Assembly (NCBI GenBank): GCA_902592545.1 | Contig: CACJFA010000001.1 | Location: 1-64,000, forward strand | Reading direction: 5' to 3' | DNA from: an uncultured Pelagibacteraceae bacterium | Lineage (GTDB): Bacteria > Pseudomonadota > Alphaproteobacteria > Pelagibacterales > Pelagibacteraceae | Length of the DNA: 64,000 nucleotides | In this document: piece by piece, positions 54,490-63,450 of the stretch | Numbering within the stretch: position 1 is the first letter of the stretch | Layout: each line of letters starts with the position of its first letter | Position numbers and translations under genes: made by a program | The notes under the pieces: model-generated | The model's database searches: none | What the model saw: only the letters and a program-made list of their open reading frames with translations | Told to the model about the DNA's origin: nothing

Positions 54490-55749
54490 ATGGATAAATT
54501 TCTGATCAACGGCCCTTGTAAAATCAAGGGCAATGTTTCAATTTCAGGTTCGAAGAATGCGTCCCTACCAATATTAGCTGCAACATTATTATTTGATAAA
54601 CCTGTGGTTATCAAAAATTTACCAAGAGTTAGAGACATTAATACAATGTTAAATTTATTAAAGTCTCTTGGTTCTAAAATAATTTTATCAAGAGATAAAA
54701 AAACAGCAAAAATTATAAACAAAAAAAATATGAAAACTTTTGCTAGTTATTCTTTAGTCAAAACGATGCGTGGTTCTATTTTAGTTTTAGGTCCACTTAT
54801 TTCAAAATACCATAAATCTAAAATCTCTTTACCTGGCGGATGTTTAATTGGCGCTAGACCAGTTAATTATCATCTAAATGCATTAAAAAAACTTGGTATG
54901 AAATATGAATTAAAAGATGGATATATTCTTGCTAAATCAAAAGGAAAACTTATTGGAACAACTATAAATTTTCCAAAGATAAGTGTTGGGGCAACTGAAA
55001 ATTCTATAATAGCAGCATGTTTAGCAAAAGGAAAAACAGTTTTAAAAAATTGTGCAATAGAACCTGAGATCAAAGATCTTACAAATTTTTTAAATAAAGC
55101 TGGAGCGAAAATAAAATGGACAGGAAGAGTTTGTAAAATCATAGGTGTAAATTCTTTAAATGAAACTGAATATTCTGTAATGGCTGATAGAATAGAAGCG
55201 GGCACATTTTGTGTAGCTGCAACACTTGCAAAAGGCAATTTACAAATAAATAATTTAAATCCTAAAATTATTAATACAGAAATAAAATTACTAAAAAAAG
55301 TTGGTGCTAAAATTAAATCTAGTGAAAATCAAATCTTTATTAAAGGACCTGAAAAAATAAAATCAATAAAAAGTATTAAAACCAAAGAGTTTCCCGGCAT
55401 TCCTACAGACCTTCAAGCACAATTGATGGTTTTGATGTGCAAAGCAGTTGGTAAAAGTTCAATAACTGAAAGTATTTTTGAAAATAGATTTATGCATGTT
55501 GCAGAATTGCAAAGATTAGGAGCAAAAATAAATATTAAAAATAATACCGCTACAATAGAAGGAAATACTAAATTCATTGGTGCCGAATTAATGTCTAGTG
55601 ATTTAAGAGCCTCTGTTGCTTTGGTTCTAGCAGCTATAGTTTCTAATGGTAAATCATATATTAACAGAATTTATCACTTAGATAGAGGTTATGAAAAAAT
55701 AGAAAATAAATTAAAAAAAATAGGTGTTAAAATTAAAAGATTAAAATAG
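54490..55749 (+). CDS. murA: UDP-N-acetylglucosamine 1-carboxyvinyltransferase
   Basis: ISGSKNASLPILAATLL, FPGIPTDLQAQLMVLM, ENRFMHVAEL. Confidence 0.96.
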   Translation: MDKFLINGPCKIKGNVSISGSKNASLPILAATLLFDKPVVIKNLPRVRDINTMLNLLKSLGSKIILSRDKKTAKIINKKNMKTFASYSLVKTMRGSILVLGPLISKYHKSKISLPGGCLIGARPVNYHLNALKKLGMKYELKDGYILAKSKGKLIGTTINFPKISVGATENSIIAACLAKGKTVLKNCAIEPEIKDLTNFLNKAGAKIKWTGRVCKIIGVNSLNETEYSVMADRIEAGTFCVAATLAKGNLQINNLNPKIINTEIKLLKKVGAKIKSSENQIFIKGPEKIKSIKSIKTKEFPGIPTDLQAQLMVLMCKAVGKSSITESIFENRFMHVAELQRLGAKINIKNNTATIEGNTKFIGAELMSSDLRASVALVLAAIVSNGKSYINRIYHLDRGYEKIENKLKKIGVKIKRLK

Positions 55750-56141
55750 TGAATAAATATTTAGCAAAAATAATAGCAAGCGACCAAGAAGGTTTACAAA
55801 TGATTTCAGCTTGTAGTTCAGGGGCTAAGGTTAAAATTGCAGATATAAAATATCTTGCATCCAATAAGGTTTTTTTATTATCAATTGAAAGAACCAAGGT
55901 TGAAAGTGATCAGGAAAATAAAAAAATTAATAGCATTTGTAGGTTTGATTTTGTTGATAAAGTAAGATCAAAGAACATTGATCAATCAAATCAAGAAACA
56001 GTTTTAGAACTAATAGGTATAGATTATTTGAAAAATAATGATGTTTATGAAATAAATCTTATTTTTAATAACAATGCGCATATTGCTTTAACTACAGAAA
56101 CTATCGAAGCAAGATTAGAGGATCAAAGTGAGATTAAATAG
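55749..56141 (+). CDS. DUF2948-like conserved alphaproteobacterial protein (GTG start)
   Basis: 130 aa between murA and hisD, a position typical of DUF2948; sequence pattern compatible (RFDFVDKVRSKNID). Confidence 0.7.
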   Translation: MNKYLAKIIASDQEGLQMISACSSGAKVKIADIKYLASNKVFLLSIERTKVESDQENKKINSICRFDFVDKVRSKNIDQSNQETVLELIGIDYLKNNDVYEINLIFNNNAHIALTTETIEARLEDQSEIK

Positions 56142-56143
56142 TT

Positions 56144-57427
56144 ATGAAGATATTAAATAGTAAAAGTAAAAATTTTGACAAATTATTAGAGGATTTGCTT
56201 TTACAGAGAAAAAAAAAAATTCAATCAGACTCCGTTTCTGTAACAAATATAATTAAAGATGTTAAAAAAAATGGAGATAAAGCATTATTAAAATACGAGA
56301 AAAGATTTAATCAAAACAACACAATTATTCCAAGCTCAAAACAAATAAAAAAATCTATAAATTCACTTGATAAAAAAGTAAAGAAAGCAATCGATACGGC
56401 TTATAATAGAATTTATAAATTTCATTCACTTCAAAAATTTAAAAATATTTCTTATACAGATAAATTAAAAAATAAACTCGAATATAAATACGTACCTTTG
56501 GAATCAGTTGCAATTTATGTTCCTGGTTCTACTGCTTCATACCCATCGAGTGTGTTGATGAACGCTATTCCGGCAATTGTTGCAGGAGTTAAGAGAATAG
56601 TTATGATTAATCCAGGCCATAAAGGAAAACAAAATCCAGCCGTATTATACGCTGCAAAAAAATGCAAAATAAAAGAAATATATTCCATTGGGGGTCCTTC
56701 TGCTATTGCAGCAGTATCCTATGGGACTAAAAAAATTAAAAAAGTTCATAAAATAGTTGGTCCAGGAAACGCATATGTTGCGGCTGCAAAAAAAGAAGTT
56801 TTTGGTGTTGTTGGAATTGAAGGTATGACCGCAGGTCCTTCAGAAGTGACTGTCGTTTGTGATAAATTCTCAAATCCTGAGTGGGTTGCAAGTGATTTAA
56901 TTGGACAAGCTGAACATGATATTCTTGCACAATGTATTTTGATTTCAAAAGATAAAGATTTGCTAGATAAAGTAAAAATTGAAATTACTAAACAATTAAA
57001 AGAAATTCCAAGAGCCTCTGTTGCAAGAAGAAGCTTAATTAATAATGGAATTCTTATGTATATTTCTTCAGACGCAAAAATAATAAGTGTTATAAATAAA
57101 ATTGCACCAGAACATTTAGAATTAAATATTAAAAATTATAAATCGTTAGTTCCAAAAATAAAAAATTCAGGATCAATATGTTTAGGAAAATATGCAGTTA
57201 TGGCAATGACTGATTATAATGTTGGATCAAACCATGTGTTGCCAACTAATGGGTCTGCCAAATACTCAAGCGGTATAAGTGTAAATGAATTTTATAAAAG
57301 AATTTCATACATAAACTTATCAAAAAAGGGTATTGAAAGTCTTGGACCATCAGTTATAACACTTGCAAATTACGAAGGGTTGGTTGGACACGCTCAATCT
57401 GTAGTAAAACGAATAAGGAGAAAATAA
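56144..57427 (+). CDS. hisD: Histidinol dehydrogenase
   Basis: [50 protein letters not shown]. Confidence 0.97.
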   Translation: MKILNSKSKNFDKLLEDLLLQRKKKIQSDSVSVTNIIKDVKKNGDKALLKYEKRFNQNNTIIPSSKQIKKSINSLDKKVKKAIDTAYNRIYKFHSLQKFKNISYTDKLKNKLEYKYVPLESVAIYVPGSTASYPSSVLMNAIPAIVAGVKRIVMINPGHKGKQNPAVLYAAKKCKIKEIYSIGGPSAIAAVSYGTKKIKKVHKIVGPGNAYVAAAKKEVFGVVGIEGMTAGPSEVTVVCDKFSNPEWVASDLIGQAEHDILAQCILISKDKDLLDKVKIEITKQLKEIPRASVARRSLINNGILMYISSDAKIISVINKIAPEHLELNIKNYKSLVPKIKNSGSICLGKYAVMAMTDYNVGSNHVLPTNGSAKYSSGISVNEFYKRISYINLSKKGIESLGPSVITLANYEGLVGHAQSVVKRIRRK

Positions 57428-57429
57428 AT

Positions 57430-57645
57430 TTGTCAAAACAAGACTTACTGGAATTTAAAGGTACAGTGATAGACCTACTTCCGAACGCTATGTTTAGAGT
57501 AAAATTAGAAAATGGACATACCGTTACTGCCCATACAGCTGGTAAGTTAAGAAAAAACAGAATTAGAGTTCTCCAAGGTGATAATGTGACAGTTGAAATG
57601 ACACCTTACGATCTTACTAAAGGAAGAATTATCTTTAGGGGATAA
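57430..57645 (+). CDS. infA: Translation initiation factor IF-1 (TTG start)
   Basis: [64 protein letters not shown]. Confidence 0.97.
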   Translation: MSKQDLLEFKGTVIDLLPNAMFRVKLENGHTVTAHTAGKLRKNRIRVLQGDNVTVEMTPYDLTKGRIIFRG

Positions 57646-57649
57646 ATAA

Positions 57650-57724
57650 GGCTGAGTAGCTCAGGAGTAGAGCAGAGCCCTGAAAAGGCTTGTGTCGGAG
57701 GTGCGAATCCTTCCTCAGCCACCA
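57650..57724 (+). tRNA. tRNA-Phe(GAA)
   Basis: Acceptor GGCTGAG/CTCAGCC, anticodon loop CTGAAAA, encoded CCA; T-loop TGCGAAT. Confidence 0.95.
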
Positions 57725-57804
57725 CCAAAAAGTTTCATCTTGAAATAATCGTAAAAGAAATTACTTTTAAGAGATAATAAATAACAAAAGGACTAAGAAA
57801 TAAG

Positions 57805-58017
57805 ATGAGTACACTACAAGGAAAAATTAAATGGTATAATGGTAAAAAGGGATATGGCTTCATTGAAAGAGATGATAAAGAAAAAGATGCCTTTGTTCAC
57901 GCTTCAGCGGTAAAAGCTGCTGGTATGAGATATCTCAATGAAGGTGATAAACTTGAATTCACATTAGAAGATGGTCCCAAAGGTCCTTCTGCAGTTAATT
58001 TAAAAAAAATAGACTAA
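57805..58017 (+). CDS. Cold-shock domain protein
   Basis: GKIKWYNGKKGYGFIERDDKEKDAFVHASAV (RNP1/RNP2). Confidence 0.95.
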   Translation: MSTLQGKIKWYNGKKGYGFIERDDKEKDAFVHASAVKAAGMRYLNEGDKLEFTLEDGPKGPSAVNLKKID

Positions 58018-58032
58018 TTTAGAAATTATTTA

Positions 58033-58072
58033 AAAGGGCGTTTTATCTATCAAATAGATAAACGTCCTTTTT
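58033..58072 (+). terminator. Rho-independent-type terminator after the cold-shock gene
   Basis: AAAGGGCGTTTTATCTAT-CAA-ATAGATAAACGTCCTTTTTC long hairpin plus T run. Confidence 0.88.
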
Positions 58073-58248
58073 CTATTTAGACCTTGAATATTAATTTTTT
58101 TTGTCTAAAAGACTGCTCATGAATATAAATATTACATACAGAAAGACTTTTAGAAGTACTCACAGAAACTTTTTTCATAGCCAGTAGGCTATTTATTTAT
58201 ATTATAATTTTAAATCCACATAAAATAAGATAAAAACAAAGAGGATAA

Positions 58249-58323
58249 GCCCGGGTGGTGTAATGGTTAGCACGGAAGTTTGTGGAACTTTAAGTTTGAG
58301 TTCGACTCTCAGCCCGGGTACCA
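58249..58323 (+). tRNA. tRNA-His(GTG), A73, G1:U72, no encoded G-1
   Basis: GCCCGGG acceptor, anticodon loop TTGTGGA, T arm TTGAG-TTCGACT-CTCAG, then CCCGGGT-A-CCA; base before G1 is A. Confidence 0.93.
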
Positions 58324-58327
58324 AAAA

Positions 58328-59722
58328 ATGAATAAAGAAAAAAAATTAATTCCTGGATTACCTTCAGGGTTTGAAGATCGTTGGGATAAAAAACTTCTTC
58401 TCAAAAAAAAGCTTTTAAAAGCTATTGAGAATAATTTTATTAAATTTGGAGCAGAGGCTCTGGAAACCCCTTCGTTTGAGATAAGTGAAAATATAGGATC
58501 TTTTTTGGCAGAAGATGAAGCTAATCCTATGTCTGATGTATTCTCATTTGAGGATGGAGAAAAGAGCATTACCCTTAGGTATGATCTTTCAAGCCCACTA
58601 GCTAGATTTGTTGCTCAAAATAATCAAGAGCTTCCATCAATTTTTAAAAGGTATGCCATTCAAAATGTCTTTAGAAATGAAAAGGCTGGTAATGGAAGAT
58701 ATAGAGAATTTATGCAAGCAGATTTTGATATCGTTGGAAATGTTAATCCTGCGCAAGCAAATTCGGAGCTTTGCAATTTAATATCAAGTACCTTGTTAGA
58801 TTGTGGTCTAAAAAAAGATCAATTTACAATCAACGTTAGTAACAGAAAAATAGTTCAAGGATTAATTGATGATTTAAAAATATCAGAGGAAAAGCAAATT
58901 AAAGTAATTAGAGCAATTGATAAATTAGACAAACCAGGTTTTGGTTTAAAAGGTGTTGAAGATCTGCTCAAAAAAGAGAGAAAAGATATAAGTGGTGCAA
59001 TCACTAAGGGTGCAGATTTAAACGATGAACAAGCATCTGAAATACTAAATTTTTTAAAAATTAAAGATTTAAAAGAATTAAAAGAAACATTAAAAAATCC
59101 ATTGTCTCAAGAAGGAATAAAGGAATTAGAACAAGTATTTGAAGTATTGGGTTACAGTTCAAATTTAAATCAGGTCAAAACAAATTTTACAATTGTTAGA
59201 GGATTGGCTTATTATTCAGATTTCATTGTTGAAACAAATCTAAATTTTAAAGTCACAAACAACAAAGGTAAAGAGGTCGATATAGGCAGTATTTGTTCTG
59301 GAGGAGCCTATGCAAAATTAATTTCGAGATTTAAAGGTGTGGATATTCCAGGCACCGGAATTAGTTTTGGAGTGGATCGATTGTTATTTGCTTTAATGCA
59401 ATTGGATCAAGTAAAAGTAGATAGTCAAAAACCAGTTTTAGTTTGTGTAATGGATGAAAAATATCTTAAAAGTTATTATGAAATTTTAGATCTATTAAGA
59501 AATAATAATATCAATGCTGAAATTTTTTTAGATACAAAAAAAAATTTAAGAAAGCAACTAACTCTAGCAAATAAACGTGAGTTGGATGTTGCAATAATAT
59601 GTGGTGAAAATGAATTTAATGAAAATACAGTCACTATAAAAAGTCTCAAAGGTGTTAAGGGTGAAAACAATAAAACATTTCCAAAACAAAATTTAATCGA
59701 TGAAGTCAAAAAACTTATCTGA
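58328..59722 (+). CDS. hisS: Histidyl-tRNA synthetase
   Basis: LRYDLSSPLARFVAQN, FKRYAIQNVFRNEKAGNGRYREFMQADFDIVG, GTGISFGVDRL; ATG at 58328 preferred to the ORF-track start inside the tRNA. Confidence 0.95.
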   Translation: MNKEKKLIPGLPSGFEDRWDKKLLLKKKLLKAIENNFIKFGAEALETPSFEISENIGSFLAEDEANPMSDVFSFEDGEKSITLRYDLSSPLARFVAQNNQELPSIFKRYAIQNVFRNEKAGNGRYREFMQADFDIVGNVNPAQANSELCNLISSTLLDCGLKKDQFTINVSNRKIVQGLIDDLKISEEKQIKVIRAIDKLDKPGFGLKGVEDLLKKERKDISGAITKGADLNDEQASEILNFLKIKDLKELKETLKNPLSQEGIKELEQVFEVLGYSSNLNQVKTNFTIVRGLAYYSDFIVETNLNFKVTNNKGKEVDIGSICSGGAYAKLISRFKGVDIPGTGISFGVDRLLFALMQLDQVKVDSQKPVLVCVMDEKYLKSYYEILDLLRNNNINAEIFLDTKKNLRKQLTLANKRELDVAIICGENEFNENTVTIKSLKGVKGENNKTFPKQNLIDEVKKLI

Positions 59723-60752
59723 AAACATCCTTAGATCAGTAAAATCTAAGGGTTTTAAATATATTGATTTACCTTCAGTAATTGAGGCTAATCACATTGT
59801 TCAAAGATCAGGAGAAAATTTTAGAAAGTTTATCTTCTCTTTTACTGATCAGAATGGAAGCGAGTTGTGTTTAAGACCAGATTTAACAATTGCTTCTTGT
59901 TTAAGGTATTTGGAAAATAATTTAAAAGGTAAGGAAAAAATTTTTTACAGTGGTCAAGCTTATCGAAAATCACAAAATAAAAAAGACTCAATCATTAGAA
60001 ATCAAATTGGATTTGAAATTTTAGGATCTAAGGATGAGAAAAATGACGATAAAGAAATTATAAATACATCTCTTAAATCACTTCAAAATATCAAATATTC
60101 TTCAGGAACATTAACTATTGGAAATGTTGAAATATTTAATTTGTTAATTTCAAAATTGGATATTCCAAAGAGATGGAAGCTAAGATTAGCCAGACACTTC
60201 TGGAGAGAAGAATATTTTAATGATTTATTAAAAAGATTAGAAACTAATTCAGATGTTGATCCAACAATTGTAGAAATAGATAAAAGGCGTTACGTGAAAA
60301 TGCTTAAAGAGGATTTATCAAATATTGTTGCAGGAAGAGCAATTAATGAAATATTAAAAAGGTTTGATCAGAAAATAAAAGATCCTAGAAGAGCTAGTAA
60401 AGGAAAGAATGTTTCAAAAATAATTAAAGATTTCTTAAAAATTAAATGTCCCATAAATAAAGCAGCAATTGAGTTAAATAAATTTTTTAAAAAAAACAAA
60501 ATAAATCTAACTGTAGATCAAAAATATTTTCCTATCTCTAATAATAAGGTTTCAAAATTAAATGTAGTATTTTCAGCATCCTTTGGAAGACAATTAGAAT
60601 ATTACACTGGGATGGTTTTTAAAATTGATATTAAATCTAAGAACTCATTAAAAAATATTATTAATGGTGGTCGTTATGATGGTCTAATTTCAGACTTAGG
60701 ATCAAAAAAACAAACTCCAGCAGTAGGTGCTGCTTTAAATTTAAATTACTAA
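59700..60752 (+). CDS. hisZ: ATP phosphoribosyltransferase regulatory subunit (HisRS paralogue)
   Basis: HisRS-like core (LRPDLTIASCLRYL, GGRYDGLISDLGSKKQTPAVGAAL) without anticodon-binding domain, next to short-form hisG. Confidence 0.9.
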   Translation: MKSKNLSENILRSVKSKGFKYIDLPSVIEANHIVQRSGENFRKFIFSFTDQNGSELCLRPDLTIASCLRYLENNLKGKEKIFYSGQAYRKSQNKKDSIIRNQIGFEILGSKDEKNDDKEIINTSLKSLQNIKYSSGTLTIGNVEIFNLLISKLDIPKRWKLRLARHFWREEYFNDLLKRLETNSDVDPTIVEIDKRRYVKMLKEDLSNIVAGRAINEILKRFDQKIKDPRRASKGKNVSKIIKDFLKIKCPINKAAIELNKFFKKNKINLTVDQKYFPISNNKVSKLNVVFSASFGRQLEYYTGMVFKIDIKSKNSLKNIINGGRYDGLISDLGSKKQTPAVGAALNLNY

Positions 60753-61444
60753 TGACAAAAAATATTTTAAATATTGGAGTTCCAAGCAAAGGTAGACTTA
60801 GAAAAGATGTTTTAAATATTTTTAAAAAAAATAAATTAAATCTCATTTCTGAAAGAGGAGAAAGAGATCTTTTAGGATCTATAAAACAATTTAAAAATAT
60901 AAAGATTTTATATCTTCATGCAAGAGAGATCATTGAAAGACTTGGAGACGGATCTTTGGACATAGGTTTTTCTGGCTTTGATTTATTAAAGGAAAGTGAA
61001 ATTAACACTCAAAAGAAAATTAATGTTTTAAAAAGATATGATTTTGGTAAGGCCACATTAGTAGTCGCAATTCCTGATCCATGGATAGATGTACAAACAG
61101 TTGCAGATTTAGAAGAAATTGCATTTGAATTTAAAGATAAGAAAAAGAAAAGATTAAGAGTAGCAACAAAATATCCAAATTTAACAAAGGAATTCTTGTT
61201 TTCAAAGGGCGTTACCCAATTCAAATTAATTGATAGTTTGGGTGCAACTGAAGCTTATCCTTTTACAGGCTCATCGGAAATAATTACAGATATCACTTCT
61301 ACCGGAGAAACGTTAAAAGCAAACAATCTACGTATTTTAAAGGATGGAGAAATATTAAGATCAGAGGCCTGCATGATGATTTCTAAGTCATCCAATAATA
61401 AAATGGGTCTTAAAAAAATAGTAAAATTACTTTCTAAAAATTAA
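60752..61444 (+). CDS. hisG: ATP phosphoribosyltransferase catalytic subunit (short form)
   Basis: GVPSKGRLRKDVL, DIGFSGFDLL, SLGATEAYPFTGSSEIITDITSTGETLKANNL; about 230 aa. Confidence 0.95.
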   Translation: MTKNILNIGVPSKGRLRKDVLNIFKKNKLNLISERGERDLLGSIKQFKNIKILYLHAREIIERLGDGSLDIGFSGFDLLKESEINTQKKINVLKRYDFGKATLVVAIPDPWIDVQTVADLEEIAFEFKDKKKKRLRVATKYPNLTKEFLFSKGVTQFKLIDSLGATEAYPFTGSSEIITDITSTGETLKANNLRILKDGEILRSEACMMISKSSNNKMGLKKIVKLLSKN

Positions 61445-61558
61445 GTCTTTCCAATAAATTAGTATAATTTTGATAATATCTAGATTTCTAATAATTGCAT
61501 AAAGTGCAACAATAACACAAATAATAAAGAATATTTTTAATACTAAAATTAGTTCCAT
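61427..61558 (-). CDS. Candidate 43-aa single-TM microprotein
   Basis: Own reverse-strand translation MELILVLKIFFIICVIVALYAIIRNLDIIKIILIYWKDLIFRK; occupies most of the hisG-rmuC gap; not in the ORF track. Confidence 0.45.
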   Translation of the reverse strand: MELILVLKIFFIICVIVALYAIIRNLDIIKIILIYWKDLIFRK

Positions 61559-61622
61559 AAAGTATTTTTAAATATTTAAATACATTAATCAAATATTTAC
61601 GATAAAATAAAAAATTAGAATC

Positions 61623-62720
61623 ATGGATAATATATTGTTAATTTTACTAGTTTTGTTATTAGGCGGCGTTTTAGCTATTCTTTATCTAAATTTAAAAACT
61701 AAGCAAAAAGATGAAAATGAAAACAAAGAAGCTGAGGAAATAGCTAATTTAAAATCAGAAATATCAAATTTAAAAGATACCTTAAACACTACAATCAATA
61801 GCTCACTTGGTGCAATGTCGACTTCATTTAATAATCTATCAACTGGGGTTACTAAAGATATGACTGAAACTTTAACTAAGGTAGAGGAAAAGGTTGGTAA
61901 TTTTAATCAACAAGTTCAACTATTAAATCAAAGCCAAGAGGGGATAACTAAAATTTTAGCTGGAGTTAAGAAATATGGAACTCTTGCAGAATTTAGCTTA
62001 GATGCTCTAATTAAAGATTTGCTACCAGCCTCTCAATTCATGACAAATGTTAAAATGAAAGAGGACACAAGTGAAAATGTTGAATTTGCAATAAAGCTTC
62101 AAGGAGGTGTTTTAGTTCCTGTTGATAGTCATTTTCCAGTAGAAAAATTCAAAGCAATTACCGATGGTCATGACGCGGAAGACAAAAGGGCTGTAGCAGA
62201 TGCTAGAGCAAAATTAGCCTCAGCGTTCAAAGCAAAAGCTAAAAGTGTTAATGAAAAATATATTGTTCCACCGAAAACTACTGATTTTGCAATCGTATAT
62301 GCTCCTACAGAAAGTTTATACAAAGAGTTAACTGAATACCAAGATCCAAGTACAAAAGAATTATTAACTCAAGAGTTAATGAAAAAATATAAAGTTGTGA
62401 TATGTGGACCTAATACTCTTTCTGCTTACTTACAGTCTTTACATATGGGATTTCAATCATTAAAGGTACAAAAAGGTGCAACGGAAATTTATAATCATTT
62501 AAAAACAATCAGTACAAGATTTTCTAAACATTTTGACAACATTATAGTTCTTAGAAAAAAATTAGAAGATGCTATGGGAGTTGTTGATAAATTTGGAACG
62601 GATGCAAGATCAATTTCAAGAACCTTAGAAAATATTAAAGATCCCGAGCAGGTTGAGAAAGCTGTACAAACTGAAAACGTGGAAAAATTTGTTGAACGAA
62701 ATAAGCAGCTTAAAAATTAA
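61623..62720 (+). CDS. rmuC: RmuC-family DNA recombination protein
   Basis: N-terminal TM helix, coiled coil, VDSHFPVEKFKAI and VVICGPNTLSAYLQSLHMGFQ motifs. Confidence 0.9.
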   Translation: MDNILLILLVLLLGGVLAILYLNLKTKQKDENENKEAEEIANLKSEISNLKDTLNTTINSSLGAMSTSFNNLSTGVTKDMTETLTKVEEKVGNFNQQVQLLNQSQEGITKILAGVKKYGTLAEFSLDALIKDLLPASQFMTNVKMKEDTSENVEFAIKLQGGVLVPVDSHFPVEKFKAITDGHDAEDKRAVADARAKLASAFKAKAKSVNEKYIVPPKTTDFAIVYAPTESLYKELTEYQDPSTKELLTQELMKKYKVVICGPNTLSAYLQSLHMGFQSLKVQKGATEIYNHLKTISTRFSKHFDNIIVLRKKLEDAMGVVDKFGTDARSISRTLENIKDPEQVEKAVQTENVEKFVERNKQLKN

Positions 62721-62757
62721 TTTCTTTTTTTCCTTAATAACGTCTATAAGAAATCTC

Positions 62758-63444
62758 ATGCAGTGGAATCAAAAATATGATTATCCAAAATCATCAAGAG
62801 CAACAGTTGATGGCATTAGAAGATACTTATTAGGGGAAACAAAATTACCAAGTGTCACTTCAATTTTAGATGCAACTCGATCTGAAGAAGATAAAGCAGC
62901 ATTAGCAAATTGGAGAGAAAGAACTGGACAAAAAGAGGCTGAGGCAATTACAAAAGCAGCAAGTAGTAGAGGTTCTCAAATGCACAACTATTTAGAGTCC
63001 TATTTACTTGGAAGAGAAAATTTAAGTTTTTTTGAAGATAACGAACAATACAAATTAATGGCTAAAGAAATTATAGAAAAAGGTTTGAAAAATAGATTGG
63101 ATGAAATTTGGGGTGTTGAATGCACTCTTTATTACCCAGAGAAGTATGCAGGTACTGCTGATTGTGTTGGAGTTTATGAAGGAAAAGAAACAATAATAGA
63201 TTTTAAACAAAGTAATAAACCTAAAAAGGCTGAATATATAGACTCATGGTTTCTTCAAACAAGTGCATATTCATTAGCACATAACATTGTGTATAACTCC
63301 AATATCACTTCTTGTGTAATTTTGGTTTGCACAGTAGATAAATTATTCCAAGAGTTTAAAATTCAAGGGCATGATTTAATTGTTTATCAAAATTTGTTTT
63401 TGGGAAGATTAAAAAAATTTAATGAGCTATCAGATTTAACTTAG
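62758..63444 (+). CDS. PD-(D/E)XK exonuclease-like protein (MGME1/phage exonuclease-like)
   Basis: LPSVTSILDATRSEEDKAALANWRER, RGSQMHNYLESYL, GTADCVGVYEGKETIIDFKQSNKPKK (D-x(n)-DFK); ATG at 62758 preferred. Confidence 0.75.
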   Translation: MQWNQKYDYPKSSRATVDGIRRYLLGETKLPSVTSILDATRSEEDKAALANWRERTGQKEAEAITKAASSRGSQMHNYLESYLLGRENLSFFEDNEQYKLMAKEIIEKGLKNRLDEIWGVECTLYYPEKYAGTADCVGVYEGKETIIDFKQSNKPKKAEYIDSWFLQTSAYSLAHNIVYNSNITSCVILVCTVDKLFQEFKIQGHDLIVYQNLFLGRLKKFNELSDLT

Positions 63445-63450
63445 GATTTT

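Noticed and set aside
58280-58327. ORF-track extension of hisS starting at 58280
   Set aside because: Starts with a TTG inside the anticodon loop region of tRNA-His; the ATG at 58328 gives the expected HisRS N-terminus.
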